Origin: Ustilaginoidea virens
Taxonomy: Eukaryota; Ascomycota; Sordariomycetes; Hypocreales; Clavicipitaceae
Length of the DNA stretch: 64,000 bases
Reading direction: 5' to 3'
NCBI RefSeq assembly: GCF_000687475.1
Contig: NC_057320.1
Location: forward strand, 3,844,001 to 3,908,000
Below, in pieces: positions 20,501 through 33,039 of the stretch (the first letter of the stretch is position 1; every line of letters starts with the position of its first letter). The notes beneath the pieces were generated by a model. That model had not been told where the DNA came from. It was given only the letters and a program-made list of their open reading frames with translations, and ran no database searches. The position numbers were made by a program, and so were the translations under genes.

Positions 20501-22812
20501 ATAGATAAGGTAGGTGCCGTTACCTAGTGTAGCTAGTAACCTACCTGACTCGGTCTGGGGGGCCAGCTTATAGCTAATGACCCGTTTTTCTGGAGGGATT
20601 AGCACCTCTACAGCCGCACTAATAGCCCTAAAGCTAGTAAGATCGGGTAGGTAGTAGTGCGTAATTTCCAGAAAGTCCTTTTTTAATTCCTCAAAAGGTA
20701 ATAAGGAATAGTTTGTAACTGCTATTAGATTTACCAAGGTAGTAATACTAAGAATCACTATAGACTAAAGGTAAGAAGGTAACTAAGACTAAAGCATAGT
20801 AGCTCTAAGTCGGTTAACGATAACCCGTATAGAGCATTCTGCTAACCCATTTTGCTTATAAATATAAGGGGAAGAAGTTAAAAAATCTATACCCTTAAGA
20901 GCTAGCCAGGCTATAATAATGTCGTTGATTTCCTTGCTACTATTATAGTGGAATTTAATAGCTGATTTGCCGTAGCGATTCCTAAAACCTTGGAAGAACC
21001 CCTATAATACTAGGAATACCGTGGGTCCTTCCTTATTGGGTAGTAAGTGCACCCAATGGAAGTGTAATTTCCGGTCTACTAAGATAAGGCAAATAGGGCG
21101 TTTATTATATAGTAGAGGGTTAATTTAGAAGATATCACCCTCTATAATATCTAAATAATGCATAGGGTCTGGTATAGCCCCTAATATAAAACGCCGAACT
21201 GATTTTGCCCTTTTATAGGCGATGCAATTGAAATCAGAATCCTTTACCTTACTGAGATCAGGTAACCCTATAGTTGATGTATAGGTTTTCTTTAGAAGTT
21301 AGATTCTAATATACCTAAGCCGGATATGCTAAAGTCCGGCTAGTAATAATAGCTTTTGATACTCAGTATTAGCTGCTGGTATTAGGGTAGGGTTGAGGGC
21401 GACCGGGGTCCTCTGTAGTGGTTGAGCTATATTAGGAATAGCAGCCTCTATTAGTACTACCGAAAAACTAGGACTAATTGGTCGGTTAGCTTGCGAATCA
21501 GCTAGTGGGTTAGCTAGTAGGGTAGGTAAATCCTCTAGCAGGGGATATTCCTTATATTCTTTTAGGTTAGCTAAAGCAGGTATTTCGACCGAGATATTAT
21601 ATATAGCCGGGTGATTTTAGCTGGTATAGTATAAAAACGGCGAATCTACTCCTTTTTATTGTAAAAAGAAGCTATACTTCTTAAAATTAAGAAGCCTAAT
21701 GCACTTGTTGTTGCTATTAACTAGGCTTTGGCCCTAAATACTACCACGATTTAGATAGTATTTAACGCCGCTAAAGATATTAATATCAAAAGCTGGTATG
21801 AAAAGGGCGTTGGTTAGCTCTAAGGTGCCCTACTAAGGTGGGTTGGTGCCCTATAGCATAGTAAAACGCGCTATGCCCCACCTACTGGGCTTGATTGGGC
21901 TACTACCTATACTGATGATTAGTCTATTTCCGGTATAGTATTGGAAGTAGGTGAAGTGCTTTTTATCGTTAATGATATACACCATAGAATTAGTATCGTA
22001 GAGTAAAAAATCTATTGGCGTTTTCCTACCGGATTATGCACTATAGCTGGTAGCTAAAAATTGCATATATTTGCGGTCCTAGAAGGAAGAATAGGCTGTC
22101 TTACTAGGTATAAGACTTAGAGTATTATAATTCCCTAGTACGAAGGAATTAATAGTTTTTTCCTTTTCGTCGGTCTTTTATAGGGTATCTGCTTTATTAG
22201 CTGAATCTTTCTTTTCTTTCTTCTTCTTATTTTCCGGCTTACCTTATATAGCTGAAGAAGACCCTTATTAGGTAGAAGACCCCTATTTCTTTTTGTTGGC
22301 GTTGGTGGTAGTATTTTTACTACCTTTGCTAGTATTATTACTAGCTGGCTTGCTACTATTATTAGTAGCGGCACCCTTGACCTTTGCGAGGTGGGTAGTA
22401 GCCCTTACTACTAATGACCCTTTAATGCGTTATTCTTCTAGTAAATCAACTATATAAAATTATAGGTTAATATTTAATGTATTTCCCTAAATATAGGCGA
22501 TTCTCATTATTATATAGTGCCGTTCTGCCCACTAAAAAAAGACCCCTTCTATAGTATATAAATACTAGCTGATTTGGTCGAAAGGTTATATATAGGAGCC
22601 TAAAATTTACAGCCTAGATAGGTAGCTATTAAAGGAGGCGTTAAAAGATTCTAAGGTACCCTTATAGCCTGTAAAATTTAGTTAATGGAAGGCAGGGTAT
22701 AGGTGGGTCCGCTATACGTCTAATAAGTGAGAATACTATTTAGTAAGTAACGTAAAGGCTGACTCTAGGTCAGTGCACTAGTTAATAGCGGCAGCTAGTC
22801 CTTTTATGCAAC
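17590..22812 (-). pseudogene. Copia-B copy 2 gag-pol remnant (main part)
   Basis: Minus strand, from the polypurine tract (CAGAGGGGG at 17590-17598) back to the Copia-B copy 1 insertion in gag. In reading order: Gag C-terminal part to about 22100, protease about 21900-22030, integrase about 21250-20330, RT about 19350-18450, RNase H about 18350-17620. The longest open piece is 20333-20758, the integrase C-terminal domain (LAPQTESGRLLATLGNGTYL). Interrupted by many TAG/TAA codons at Gln/Trp positions. Confidence 0.85.
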
Positions 22813-23516
22813 TGTTGAAATCAGCGCCTTTTTAGCTGTATTTTGGTACTGGTCTCGCTACCGTACGACGTCTCTACGTTGAGATATCGCGGTGGCTATA
22901 CCAGGCGCTTTGGTGGGGCACAGCGCCCCACAACGCCGATTACAGTGGGCCACAGCGCCGGTCACGGCACCGGCACAGCGCCCCACAGCCGGCCACAGCG
23001 GCCGGTCACAGCGGGCCACAGGGCCCACAACAGGCGGCGCATTTCTACGGGATTACCAAATGGGCAAACCAGCACTTTCGGCCTTCTACATACAGTCACC
23101 CGCTACACCGGTCATTTACGGCAGACCGATATAGGGCTTCCGGCCCGTACGGCAGGCTGTTATAGGGCATCCGGCACACCGCTATAAGCCACTGGGCTTG
23201 GTTGGGTAGGCATTAGGTAGGATATTAGGCACGGTTGGGCAGACCGACTTTTCGTCGGGTTTTTCGCTATTTTTGCGGTTTTTCATTATTTTTAACCACT
23301 TTTTCAAGATGGTAGAAATATGCCCAAAATTCCCTCTTTCTAGCTAGAATAATCACCAACAATTAGAATTAGATTTCCCTAATATTTTTGCTCTGGTCAA
23401 CCTCTTATGCGCTTTAAATCTTTAACCAGCTCTTTGTTTTATTCTGCAACGCCTTGTACGCCACTATCGGTATCCAGTACATTTCCAACAGTGTTCTGAA
23501 TCACCATTTTGCAACA
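22813..23516 (+). repeat. Copia-B copy 1, 5' LTR
   Basis: TGTTGAAATCAGCG to CCATTTTGCAACA. It has a GC-rich core of short CACAGCGCC / CCGGTCACGG words (about 22915-23040) that has largely escaped mutation. Open frames inside it recur in every Copia-B LTR and are not genes. Confidence 0.95.
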
Positions 23517-23530
23517 GGCTATGAGCCCGG
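23517..23530 (+). other. Copia-B primer-binding site
   Basis: GGCTATGAGCCCGG right after the LTR: the initiator tRNA-Met anticodon-region site also seen in Copia-A, with one C/T difference. Copy 3 has GGTTATAAGCCCGG at 49321-49334. Copy 2 has the minus-strand equivalent at 31265-31278. Confidence 0.75.
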
Positions 23531-23821
23531 TATCTTAAGGCTTCCAGCTTAAGACTTTTTTTTACACTAACTTAGGATTTTAACGCATTTGGCAGCTAAC
23601 CTCCCAGAAATCTAACTAACGATATTACTAATCTGCAGTAAGGGACTAATTATCCCAGATTTAGGAACCCAACTACCACACTAAGCTGCAACACATCCTT
23701 GCAATAGGATTTTCTAAGGTTATTCCTTAATGCAGCTTTCTTCTAGATTTTTTTATCTAGATTTTCAGTCTTGATTTTCTTTGCATTTTTAAGACTTTCC
23801 GGCACCTTTTCTCTTCCTATA

Positions 23822-25860
23822 ATGGCCAGTCAGAACGTTCCTACCGCCAATAACCCAGGCTACCAAGTCCCTGATACGGCAGAGGTAGAAGAATCTAATA
23901 ATGACCAGGAAATTGCCCAGCTTAGGGAAGACTAATAGGAAATAAGAAAAGAATTTAGTTATAAATTTAATCGAATGAACTCTAAAATCGATTTTTTGGC
24001 TGATAAGGTAGGCACCTTAGTAGATAGACTAATTAAGCCTACTGCTAGCCCACCATCCTAGGATATAATGGATATGGATACCTTCCAAACCCCTGTGGGT
24101 AAAGGAAATAACCCACCATCACTACCTAAAGCCCAGCAGCAACCCCTGCCGGTTCCATCTAGTATTAGCAGCCAAGTCAGCGCTATAGCTATTAAGGAAC
24201 TAGCTAAAACAGCCAACGGATTCCAAGAATCCCAAAAGCTAAGAGGGGCATCTAACTTCGACCAATAGAAATAGGCCCTTATGATTCAACTTAGGGCATT
24301 TAATATCGCTAAATTCATCGAAAATCCTTCTATTGCTAGTAGTTTTAACGACTCAGAGCAAGCACTTTTACTATTACTTATCAAGAATAGTTGCACAGAA
24401 GGACTAGCTGCCGCTATCAATTGGTGCACTGACCTAGAATCAGCCTTTACGTTACTCACTAAATAGTATTCTCACTTATTAGACGTATAGCGGACCCACC
24501 TATACCCTGCCTTCTATTAACTAAATTTTACAGGCTACAAGGGTACCTTAGAATCTTTTAACGCCTCCTTTAATAGCTACCTATCTAGGCTGCAAATTTT
24601 AGGCTCCTATATATAACCTTTCGATTAAATCAGCCAGTATTTACATACTGTAGAAGGGATCTTTTTTCAGTAGGCAGAACGGTACCGCATAATGATGAGA
24701 ATCGCCTATACTTAGGGAAATACATTAAATATTAACCTGCAATTTTATATGGTTGATTTACTAGAAGAATAATGCATTAAAGGATTATTAGTAGCAAGGG
24801 CTACTACCTACCTCGTAAAGGTCAAGGGTGCCGCTACTAATACTAACAATAGTAGCAAGCCAGCTAATAACAATACTAGCAAAGGTAGTAAAAATACTAC
24901 TACTAATGCTAATAAAAAGAAATAGGGGTCTTCTTCTAACTAATAATAAGGGTCTTCTTTAGCTACATAAGGCAAGCTGGAAAATAAGAAGAAGAATAAA
25001 GAAAAGAAAGATTCAGCTAATAAAGTAGATACCCTATAAAAGACTAACGAAAAGGAAAAGACTGTTGATTCCTTCGTACTAGGGAATTATAACACTCTAA
25101 GTCTTATACCTAGTGAGACAGCCTATTCTTCCTTTTAGGACTGCGAATGTGTGCAATTTCTAGCTACTAGCTATAGTGTATAATCCGGTGGGAAAACGCT
25201 AATAGATTCTTTACTCTACGATACTGGTTCTATAGTGTATATCATCAACGATAAAAAGCACTTTACCTATTTCCAACACTATACCGGAAATAGACCAGTC
25301 ATCAGCATAGGTAGTGGCCTAATCAAGCCTAGTAGGTGGGGCATAGCGCGTTTTACCGTGCTATAGGCTACCAACCCACCTTAGTGGGGCACCTTAGAGC
25401 TTACCAACGCCCTCTTCATACCAGCTTTTGATATTAATATCTTTAGCGGCGTTAAATACTATCTGAATCGTAGTAGTATTCAGGGCCAAAGCCTAGTTAA
25501 TAGCAATAATAAGTGCATTAGGCTTCTTAATTTTAAGAAGTATGGCTTCTTTTTACAATAAAAAGGGGTAGATTCGCCGTTTTTACATTATACCAGCCAG
25601 AATCACCCGGCTTTATATAATATCTCGGTCGAAATACCCGCCCCAGCTAACTTAGAAGAATATAAGGAATATCCCCTGCTAGAGGATTTACCTACCCTAC
25701 TAGCTGACTCGGATCTTCCACTTCTACCAGCTAATTCGCAAGCTAACCTACCAGCTAACTTACCAGCTGACCCACTAGCTAGTCCTGGTTTTTCGGTGGT
25801 ACCAATAGAGGCTGCTATTCCTAATACAGCTTAACCACTATAGAGGGCCCCGGTCGCCCT
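23822..25860 (+). pseudogene. Copia-B copy 1 Gag and protease
   Basis: Starts ATG at 23822 (MASQNVPTANNPG). An N-terminal helical segment is followed by a capsid-like domain (KLRGASNFDQ, AAAINWCTDLESAF, YPAFYQLNFTGYKGTLESF). Next comes an Asn/Lys/Ser-rich tail where other Copia elements carry a CCHC knuckle; I see no CCHC here. The protease has LLYDTGSIVYIIN near 25210-25245 (DTG intact). Stops include TAA-TAG at 23934-23939 and several more, all fitting mutated Gln or Trp codons. Confidence 0.85.
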
Positions 25861-25861
25861 T

Positions 25862-26935
25862 AACCCTGCCCCAATACTAGCTGCTAATACAGAATATTAA
25901 AAGCTGCTATTATTAGCCGGACTTTGGCATATCCGGCTTGGGTATATCGGAATCCAACTTTTAAAGAAAACCTGTGTATTAACTATAGGGTTACCTAATC
26001 TCAGTAAGGTAAAGGATTCTGATTTTAACTGTATCGCCTGTAAAAGGGTAAAGTCAGTTCGGCGTTTTATATTAGGGGCTATACCAGACCCGATGTATTA
26101 TTTGGATATTATAGAGGGTGATATTTTCCAAATTAATCCTCTTCTATACAATAAACGCCCTATTTGCCTTATCTTAGTTGACCGGAAATTACGCTTCCGT
26201 TAGGTGTATTTACTACCCAATAAGGAAGGGCCCATGGTATTCTTAGTATTATAAGGGTTCTTCCAAAGTCTTAGGAATCGCTACGGCAAATCAGCTATTA
26301 AATTCCACTATAATAGTGGCAAGGAAATCAACGACGTTATTACAGCCTGGCTAGCTCTTAAGGGTATAGATTTTTTAACCTCTTCCTTTTACATTTATAA
26401 GCAAAATGGGTTAACAGAACGCTTTATATGGGTTATCGTTGACTGACTTAAAGCTACTATACTTTGGTCTCGGTTACCTTTTTACCTTTGGTCTATAGTG
26501 ATTCTTAGTATTACTACCTTAGTAAATCTAATAGCAGTCTTAAACCGTTCCTTGTCACCTTTCGAGGAATTAAAAAAGGACTTTCTGGAAATTATGCACT
26601 ACTACCTACCCGACCTTACTAGCTTCAGGGCTATTAGTGCGGCTATAGAGGTGCTAATCCCTCTAGAAAAACGGGTTATTAGCTATAAGCTGGCCCCCCG
26701 GACCGAGTTAGGTAGGTTACTAGCTACGCTAGGTAATAGCACCTACCTGGTCTACATCCCATATCGCCGGGTCGTTATTAAGACCTCTTTTATTACTTTT
26801 ACTTACTAAAATAAAGGTATAGGCCCTATTTTAAGTGGCCTAGAGGGTATTTTTGATTTCTAACCGCCTTCTAATTTAGAGGGGGTAAATATCGACTAAA
26901 TTGCTTTAGAAGAGCCTATTTAGAAGTCGCCTCGC
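25862..26935 (+). pseudogene. Copia-B copy 1 integrase
   Basis: WHIRLGYIG near 25926 (second zinc His changed to Tyr). First Asp in IIEGDIF near 26117. Second Asp changed to Asn in FHYNSG near 26305. Glu kept in NGLTERF near 26406-26426. The C-terminal domain is open from 26498 to 26809 (LAPRTELGRLLATLGNSTYL). His-to-Tyr and Asp-to-Asn are the expected C-to-T and G-to-A products. Confidence 0.85.
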
Positions 26936-27899
26936 CTAAATATGCCTATTTCAGGCCTAGTCGAAGGCATAGGCCTACTATAGGCCACGGATCTAATACA
27001 GCCTACGGGCCCACTACAACTAATGGGCCTAATACAGCATACGGATCCACTATAATTAGCGGGCCTACTATAACCAATGGGCCTGCCATAACTAGTGGGC
27101 CTACCACTAATTGGCCCGCCACAGCATTCTGCAATATTTCCCAGCAATTCGCCGTCTTTTAATTCCAAATCGCTTCAGCCTAACTCAGCTTTTCAGCTTA
27201 GGCAAGACGGTCCTTTTTCACCGGCTAAGGAATTTATGCCCTTTTCCTATATAAAAAGGCTGCAAATGCTAGGAAATGTAGAAAGCTCTTATCACTAGGA
27301 ATCTCAATCTTAGAGATTTTCCAAATCCGTCACAAAAGTGGGCATGACCCACATAAGTGAAAATTCTGACTTGCCCTATATAATAAATTTTTAATGGTCT
27401 GAATCTCAAAGCCCTACATATACTGATTTTCTGCGACTTTCCGATATAATAGATTCTGCCTTTTCGCCCGGCTTCTTAGTAAATGCAGCATTTCGCTATA
27501 GTAAAACGCTGCCTATATTAGAATATCTGAAATTCGAGAGTCTAGATATCGCCTTAAATAAGAGACCGTAGGAGAAAATGTTTCGAGTATTAGAAAAGGT
27601 GCCTATTTAGCCATACTAGGTTAGGGCTACTAGGGGTAGAATTCGAGGAAGAATACAGCCACGAATATAAGACGTGCAAGGTATCCTAGGTTATGGATAC
27701 TATAGGTCACTTTTAGACCTATAGGCTGACTAATAGCCTGACTAATAGTCTGACCTATAGATTGACTAATGGGGTGCTTTCCTACCTACCCAGCCGAAAA
27801 ACGACTAGATTTTTAGATACCTAGGCAGCCCCCTAGAGGCTCCTACATAGGATTTCCCCCCTTCCTATGCTTTTTACCAGCAAATATACGATATTTACT

Positions 27900-29590
27900 G
27901 TGTAGTAAAGATTAAGGCTGCAAAACGGGCCCTAGAAGGTGTGCCTAATAGCTAGAAGGAAGTCTTATACAGCCTATATAAGGATAGCTGGGTAAAAGCC
28001 TTATTTTCGGAATTCGAGTAATTAATCGATTTAAATATCTTCCAATTTATTCCTAAGACTAGTGTTCCTACTAGTAGGAAAATATTGCGCAACCGACCTG
28101 TTTTTCGTGTAAAGAAAGATGCGAATAATAACCCGGTTAAATATAAGGCACGATTAGTTATCAAAAGCTTTATGCAAGTATCTGGGCAAGACTTTACGGA
28201 GACCTATGCCTCTACTTCGATCCCACCAATATGGAGGATTATCCTTGCTCTTGCTGCTGCAAATAATTAGGAAATAGAGCAGATCGACTTTATTGGTGCC
28301 TTTCTAAATAGTGAACTGCTGGAGACGATTTATATAGAGATTCCAGCTGGTTTTCTAGAATTTGCAGAAAGCCTACTCTTACCTAACCCAGCCTTATGGT
28401 CTGACTAATAGCGTCATCGACTTCTAGCCTTGCTTACTAAGGTTGGATATAACCCCTCTATATCATAGGTCATACTGTTGAAGAAAGCCTTATATAGGCT
28501 TAAATAAGGCCCTCGCGAGTGGCAGTTACGGTTAAAAGACCTTCTAGTGTAAGAGGGTTTTAAGCCGTTACTTTCTAATGCTGCCGTCTTCTATAATAAA
28601 GGAACGTATACCTTTATTATAACTTATGTGGATGATTGCTTAATTATCGGTCTAGACCTTAGCTATATTGACCAGCTTAAGGCTAAATTCCATAAGGTTT
28701 ATGCTATAGAAGACCGAGGATCTGCCTCCTTCTTTCTTAGAGTGCAGATTATTAGGAATAGAGAAAAGGGCCTATTATAGCTACACTAATCGCAATTTAT
28801 TGCGGAAGTCTTTGAGAAATTCAACCTTAAGGATGCATGACCGCATCTAATCCTACTATAGCCCGGTATACTTACTAAGTCTGAGGCTGATAATATGCCG
28901 CTGGATGCTAGTAATCAATACTTATTCTAGTAGCTAGTAGGGATATCGATGTGGTTGATGATGATATCAAGACCTGACCTTGCCTTTCCAACGCAATACC
29001 TATCATAATATATGCAATAGGCTTCCACTATACAGCTTAATGCTGCTAAGGGCGCTTTTCGCTACTTAGCTGGTACGGCTAATATAGCCATTTATTACCG
29101 AGCCGCTAAAGCTACTGTAGTATTAGCTGTATTTTCTGATAGCGATTTTGCTGGATGCCGGCTGACTTCTAAGTCCACTGGTGGTTATCTTACTACTTTA
29201 AATGGTGGGCCTATTAGCTGGAGGTCAAAACGGTCTTCAATTATGGTTTTGTCAACGCTTGAAGCCGAGTCTGATGCAATACTTAAGGCGTTTCGCGAAG
29301 TAGAATAGATATCTAATTTGTTTAAAGAAATCCAGGTCGATATTTAATGCCTAATACCACTATATTGCGATAACTAAGGGTCTATTTTAAATGCAAATGA
29401 CCTAAATCAGCATACCCGCACTAAGCACACCTTACTTAAATTCCGGTATATACGTGAGAAGGCTTACGGTGGCCTGGTAAAAATATCTTATTTACCTACG
29501 ACAGATATACCTGCGGATGGACTTACCAAACCACTTCTAAGCCCGAAATTCCCTATATTTCGGCAGCTATTAGGGCTGCAATCCCTATAG
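27900..29590 (+). pseudogene. Copia-B copy 1 reverse transcriptase and RNase H
   Basis: RT fingers include FRVKKDANNNPVKYKARLVI near 28100-28160. Palm: IDFIGAFLNSELLETIY near 28286 and YVDD at 28625-28636, intact. RNase H: SDSDFAGCRLTSKSTGG near 29140, STLEAESDA, YCDNQGS near 29365-29385, TRTKHTLLKFRYIRE. In-frame TAG/TAA interrupt at Gln/Trp codons, so it is not functional. Copia-A is missing the fingers segment and the CDNQGS segment. Confidence 0.88.
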
Positions 29591-29669
29591 CATCATCATC
29601 TTTTTTTTTCTGATTTTTTACAGGGTTTCTTTCTTTTATTCTAACGCTAGGATTAGCCATGTTGCTAAT

Positions 29670-29678
29670 CAGAGGGGG
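29670..29678 (+). other. Copia-B copy 1 polypurine tract
   Basis: CAGAGGGGG directly before the 3' LTR. Confidence 0.85.
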
Positions 29679-30382
29679 TATTGAAATCAGCGCCTTTTTA
29701 GCTGTATTTTGGTACTGGTCTCGCTACCGTACGACGTCTCTACGTTAAGATATCGCGGTGGCTATACCAGGCGCTTTGGTGGGGCACAGCGCCCCACAAC
29801 GCCGATTACAGTGGGCCACAGCGCCGGTCACGGCACCGGCACAGCGCCCCACAGCCGGCCACAGCGGCCGGTCACAGCGGGCCACAGGGCCCACAACAGG
29901 CGGCGCATTTCTACGGGATTACCAAATGGGCAAACCAGCACTTTCGGCCTTCTACATACAGTCACCCGCTATACCGGTCATTTACGGCAGACCGATATAG
30001 GGCTTCCGGCCCGTACGGCAGGCTGTTATAGGGCATCCGGCACACCGCTATAAGCCACTGGGCTTGGTTGGGTAGGCATTGGGTAGGATATTGGGCACGG
30101 TTGGGCAGACCGACTTTTCGTCGGGTTTTTCGCTATTTTTGCGGTTTTTCATTATTTTCAACCACTTTTTCAAGATGGTAGAAATATGCCCAAAATTCCC
30201 TCTTTCTAGCTAGAATAGTCACCAACAATTAGAATCAGATTTCCCTAATATCTTTGCTCTGGTCAACCTCTTGTGTGCTTTAAATCTTTAACCAGCTCTT
30301 TGTTTTATTCTGCAACGCCTTGTACGCCACTGTCGGTATCCAGTACATTTCCAACAGTATTCTGAATCACCATTTTGCAACA
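29679..30382 (+). repeat. Copia-B copy 1, 3' LTR
   Basis: 704 bases. About 13 differences from the 5' LTR by eye, all transitions (C/T or A/G). The first dinucleotide is TA instead of TG, a mutated terminus. Confidence 0.95.
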
Positions 30383-30387
30383 GCAAC

Positions 30388-31278
30388 TATTCTTAATAAG
30401 TAATAGTAAAAGTGCTTGCTCTAAATCGTTAAAACTGCTAGCAATAGAAGGATTTTCGATGAATTTGGCGATATTAAGTGCCCTAAGTTAAATTATAAGG
30501 GCCTGTTTCTATTGGTCGAAGTTAGATGCCCCCCTTAGCTTTTAGGATTCCTAGAATCTATTGGCTGTTTTAGCTAGTTCCTTAATAGCTATAGCGCTAA
30601 TTTGGCTGCTAATGCTAGATGGAACCGGCAGGGGTTGCTAGGCTTTAGGTAGTGATAGTAGGTTATTTCCTTTACCCATAGGGGTTTAGAAGGTATCTAC
30701 ATCTATTATATCCTAGGATAGTAAGCTAGTAGTAGGCGTAATTAGTCTATCTACTAAAGTGCCTACCTTATTAGCCAAAAAATCGATTTTAGAGTTTATT
30801 CGATTAAATTTATAACTAAATTCTTTTCTTATTTCCTATTAGTCTTCCCTAAGCTAGGCAATTTCCTAGTCATTATTAGATTCTTCTACCTCTGCCGTAT
30901 CAGGGACTTAGTAGCCTAGGTTATTGTGGCCTAGGTTATTGTGGCCTAGGTTATTAGCAGGAACGTTCTGACTAGCTATTGTAGGAAGAGAAAAGGTGCC
31001 GAAATATCTTAAAAATGCGAAGAAAATCAAAATAGAAAATCTAAATAAAACTAAAAAAAAGCTGCGTTAAGGAATAACCTTAGAAAATCCTATTGCAAGG
31101 ATGTATTGCAGCTTAGTATGGTAGCTGGGTTCTTAAATCTAGGATGATCAGTCCCTTACTGCAGATTAGTAATATCGTTAGTTAGATTTCTGGAAGGTTA
31201 GCTGCCAAATGCGTTAAAATCCTAAATTAGCATAAAAAAGTCTTAAGCTGGAAGCCTTAAGACACCGGGATTATAACC
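30388..31278 (-). pseudogene. Copia-B copy 2, gag 5' part and leader
   Basis: Minus-strand continuation of the gag cut by Copia-B copy 1. Matches copies 1 and 3 (leader, Gag N-terminal helix, KLRGASNFDQ-type region). The start ATG seen in the others has become ATA here (near 30977). PBS 31265-31278. Confidence 0.85.
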
Positions 31279-32006
31279 TATTACAAAATGGTGACTCAGA
31301 ACACTATTAGAAAGTATACTAAGTACCGACAGTAGCGTATAAGGCGTTGCAGAATAAAATAAAGAGCTGGTTAAAGATTTAAAGCGCACAAGAGGTTGAC
31401 TAGAGCAAAGATGTCAGGAAAATCTGATTCTAATTATTAGTGACTATTCTAGCTAGAAAGAGGGAATTTTGGGTATATTTCTACCATCTTGAAAAAGTGG
31501 TTGAAAATAATAAAAAACCGCAAAAATAGCGAAAAACCCGACGAAAAGTCGGTCTGCCCAACCGTGCCCAGTCTGTGCCCAATATCCTACCCAATGCATA
31601 CCCAACCAAGCCTAGTGGCTTATAGCGGTATGCCGGATGCCCTATAACAGCCTGCTGTACGGGCCGGAAGCCCTATATCGGTCTGCCGTAAATGACCGGT
31701 ATAGCGGGTGACTGTATATAGAAGGCCGAAAGTGCTGGTATTAGTAAGGTTTGCCTATTTGGTAATCCCGTAGAAATGCGCCGCCTGTTGTAGGCCCTGT
31801 GGCCTACTGTGACCGGCCGCTGTGGCCGGATTGTGGGTCGCTGTACCGGTGCCGTGACCGGCGCTGTGGCCCACTGTAATCGGCGTTGTAGGGCGCTATG
31901 CCCCACTATAGCGCCTGGTATAGCCACCGCGATATCTTAACGTAGAGACGTCGTACGGTAGCGAGACCAGTACCAAAATACAGCTAAAAAGGCGCTGATT
32001 TCAACA
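31279..32006 (-). repeat. Copia-B copy 2, 5' LTR
   Basis: 728 bases. Right TSD ATACC at 32007-32011. Longer than the copy 1 LTRs by 24 bases because of small indels (for example a TTAGTAAGGTTTGCC-type word next to GTGCTGGTA). Confidence 0.92.
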
Positions 32007-32343
32007 ATACCTATACTATATAAGGTGTGAAAGTTAGTATTTAATAATTAGTACGACTTAGAGGAGTTATAATATATTGATCGGTATAATTATATTTTTT
32101 AAATATTGCCTTAAGTCGAATGGTGGGATATTATATTCTTCTATTGCTTGAATTTTTTCTAATTCTAATTATCGATATAATTATAGTAATTCCTTTCGAG
32201 ATAGTTCTTATATAACTATATCCTCGTCTTATATCTAATATAGAATAATTAGTAGAAGATAAATTAATATAGCTAGAGTTGGTGGCAGAACTTATAGATT
32301 TGAAGAGGGCATATTAGAGGTTCCTAAAATATACTCTAAATAT
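32007..32343 (-). pseudogene. Gypsy-X fragment between Gag and protease
   Basis: RIP-mutated minus-strand sequence lying between the ATACC duplicate and the LINE 15-base duplicate. A frame with Asn/Ser/Ile-rich composition continues from the piece at 38932-39705. No motif of its own. Confidence 0.6.
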
Positions 32344-33039
32344 TATTATTAAATTACTCTAGGGGGCTATTTTAAGCTAGAATTGCCTATCTAGTACTCC
32401 GGCAAATAATCCGGAAGGGAAAAACCCAAGGTCTAGGGGGAAAACCCTTCCTACTAGTATAATTATAACGACTAGGGAGTCAGGCCCCCGGGGGGGCCAA
32501 CGGGTTTCCAGCATATAGGGAAGATAGGTGCGCTATCGCTTAGGATCATACCTAGCAGCAGTACTAGGAAGAGTGCGAGAGCGATCCAGAGAAAGTAAAT
32601 CCAGAAAAAGGTAGGTCCAGTATCTATAGGGGAGGGGTGGTCCCAGGTCGGTATACTATAAATCGAAAGTAAAGTAGAGGTTATACGAGCAGGGCAGCAC
32701 CGGCTATACAGTACGCACACCGGCTATACGGCGTGCGTATCGCGCGGGGGTATTAAAGCAAAAGTAAGGGAATTTTCTATTATTAGGGCCACATCAGCGG
32801 CGCATCGGCTATAGGGGGGGTGCTTAGTAGAAGGCAAGTAGTATCGGGTCGGGGGTTAAGGTAAGCCGAGTATAAAGAGAGGGTATAGGGGCCTCCAATC
32901 GGGCGAAAATATAAAGGTATAAGTGCCCCCCGACTTCTTAATCCCTTTTTCTTCCTTTCTATATAGCCGTTATTTTTCTATATATAATCCCTTTAAGCCC
33001 CATTCTCTAGCGCTATAGGGATAACGCTAACCTATACAG

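Larger units (their letters stand above)
22813..30382 (+). mobile_element. Copia-B copy 1, complete but RIP-damaged
   Basis: 7570 bases, LTRs 22813-23516 and 29679-30382 (704 each), TSD GCAAC at 22808-22812 and 30383-30387, inserted in the gag of Copia-B copy 2. Gag, protease, integrase, RT and RNase H are all recognisable in Copia order. It is the best-preserved Copia-B copy here, with many Gln and Trp codons intact, and serves as the reference for what Copia-A has lost. Confidence 0.95.
11585..32006 (-). mobile_element. Copia-B copy 2, minus strand, carrying two nested insertions
   Basis: Ty1/Copia element with a 3' LTR on the left (11585-17589, interrupted), a 5' LTR on the right (31279-32006) and a 5-base TSD ATACC at 11580-11584 and 32007-32011. 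Removing Copia-A (11933-17204) and Copia-B copy 1 (22813-30382) plus one duplicate of each target site gives about 7570 bases, the same length as copies 1 (7570) and 3 (7571). The target was Gypsy-X upstream of its protease. RIP damage is heavier than in copy 1. Confidence 0.93.

Noticed and set aside
22843..23187. 114-codon open frame, repeated at 29709-30053 and in reverse at 47523-47867, with related frames at 17359-17544, 48637-48822 and 55480-55665
   Set aside because: They lie inside Copia-B LTRs in their GC-rich core. Length and sequence follow the repeats, and no protein family is recognised.
26920..27168. Gly/Ser/Arg-rich minus-strand frame, with counterparts at 20127-20336 (plus strand) and 52688-52897
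   Set aside because: Antisense to the Copia-B integrase-RT linker, whose short repeats create the frame.
32472..32720. 82-codon minus-strand frame with a hydrophobic stretch (FFWIYFLWIALALFLVLLLG)
   Set aside because: Looks like a membrane segment, but it lies in the GC-richer untranslated part of the LINE unit beside a GGCCCCCCCGGGGGCC palindrome; no family match or second copy.
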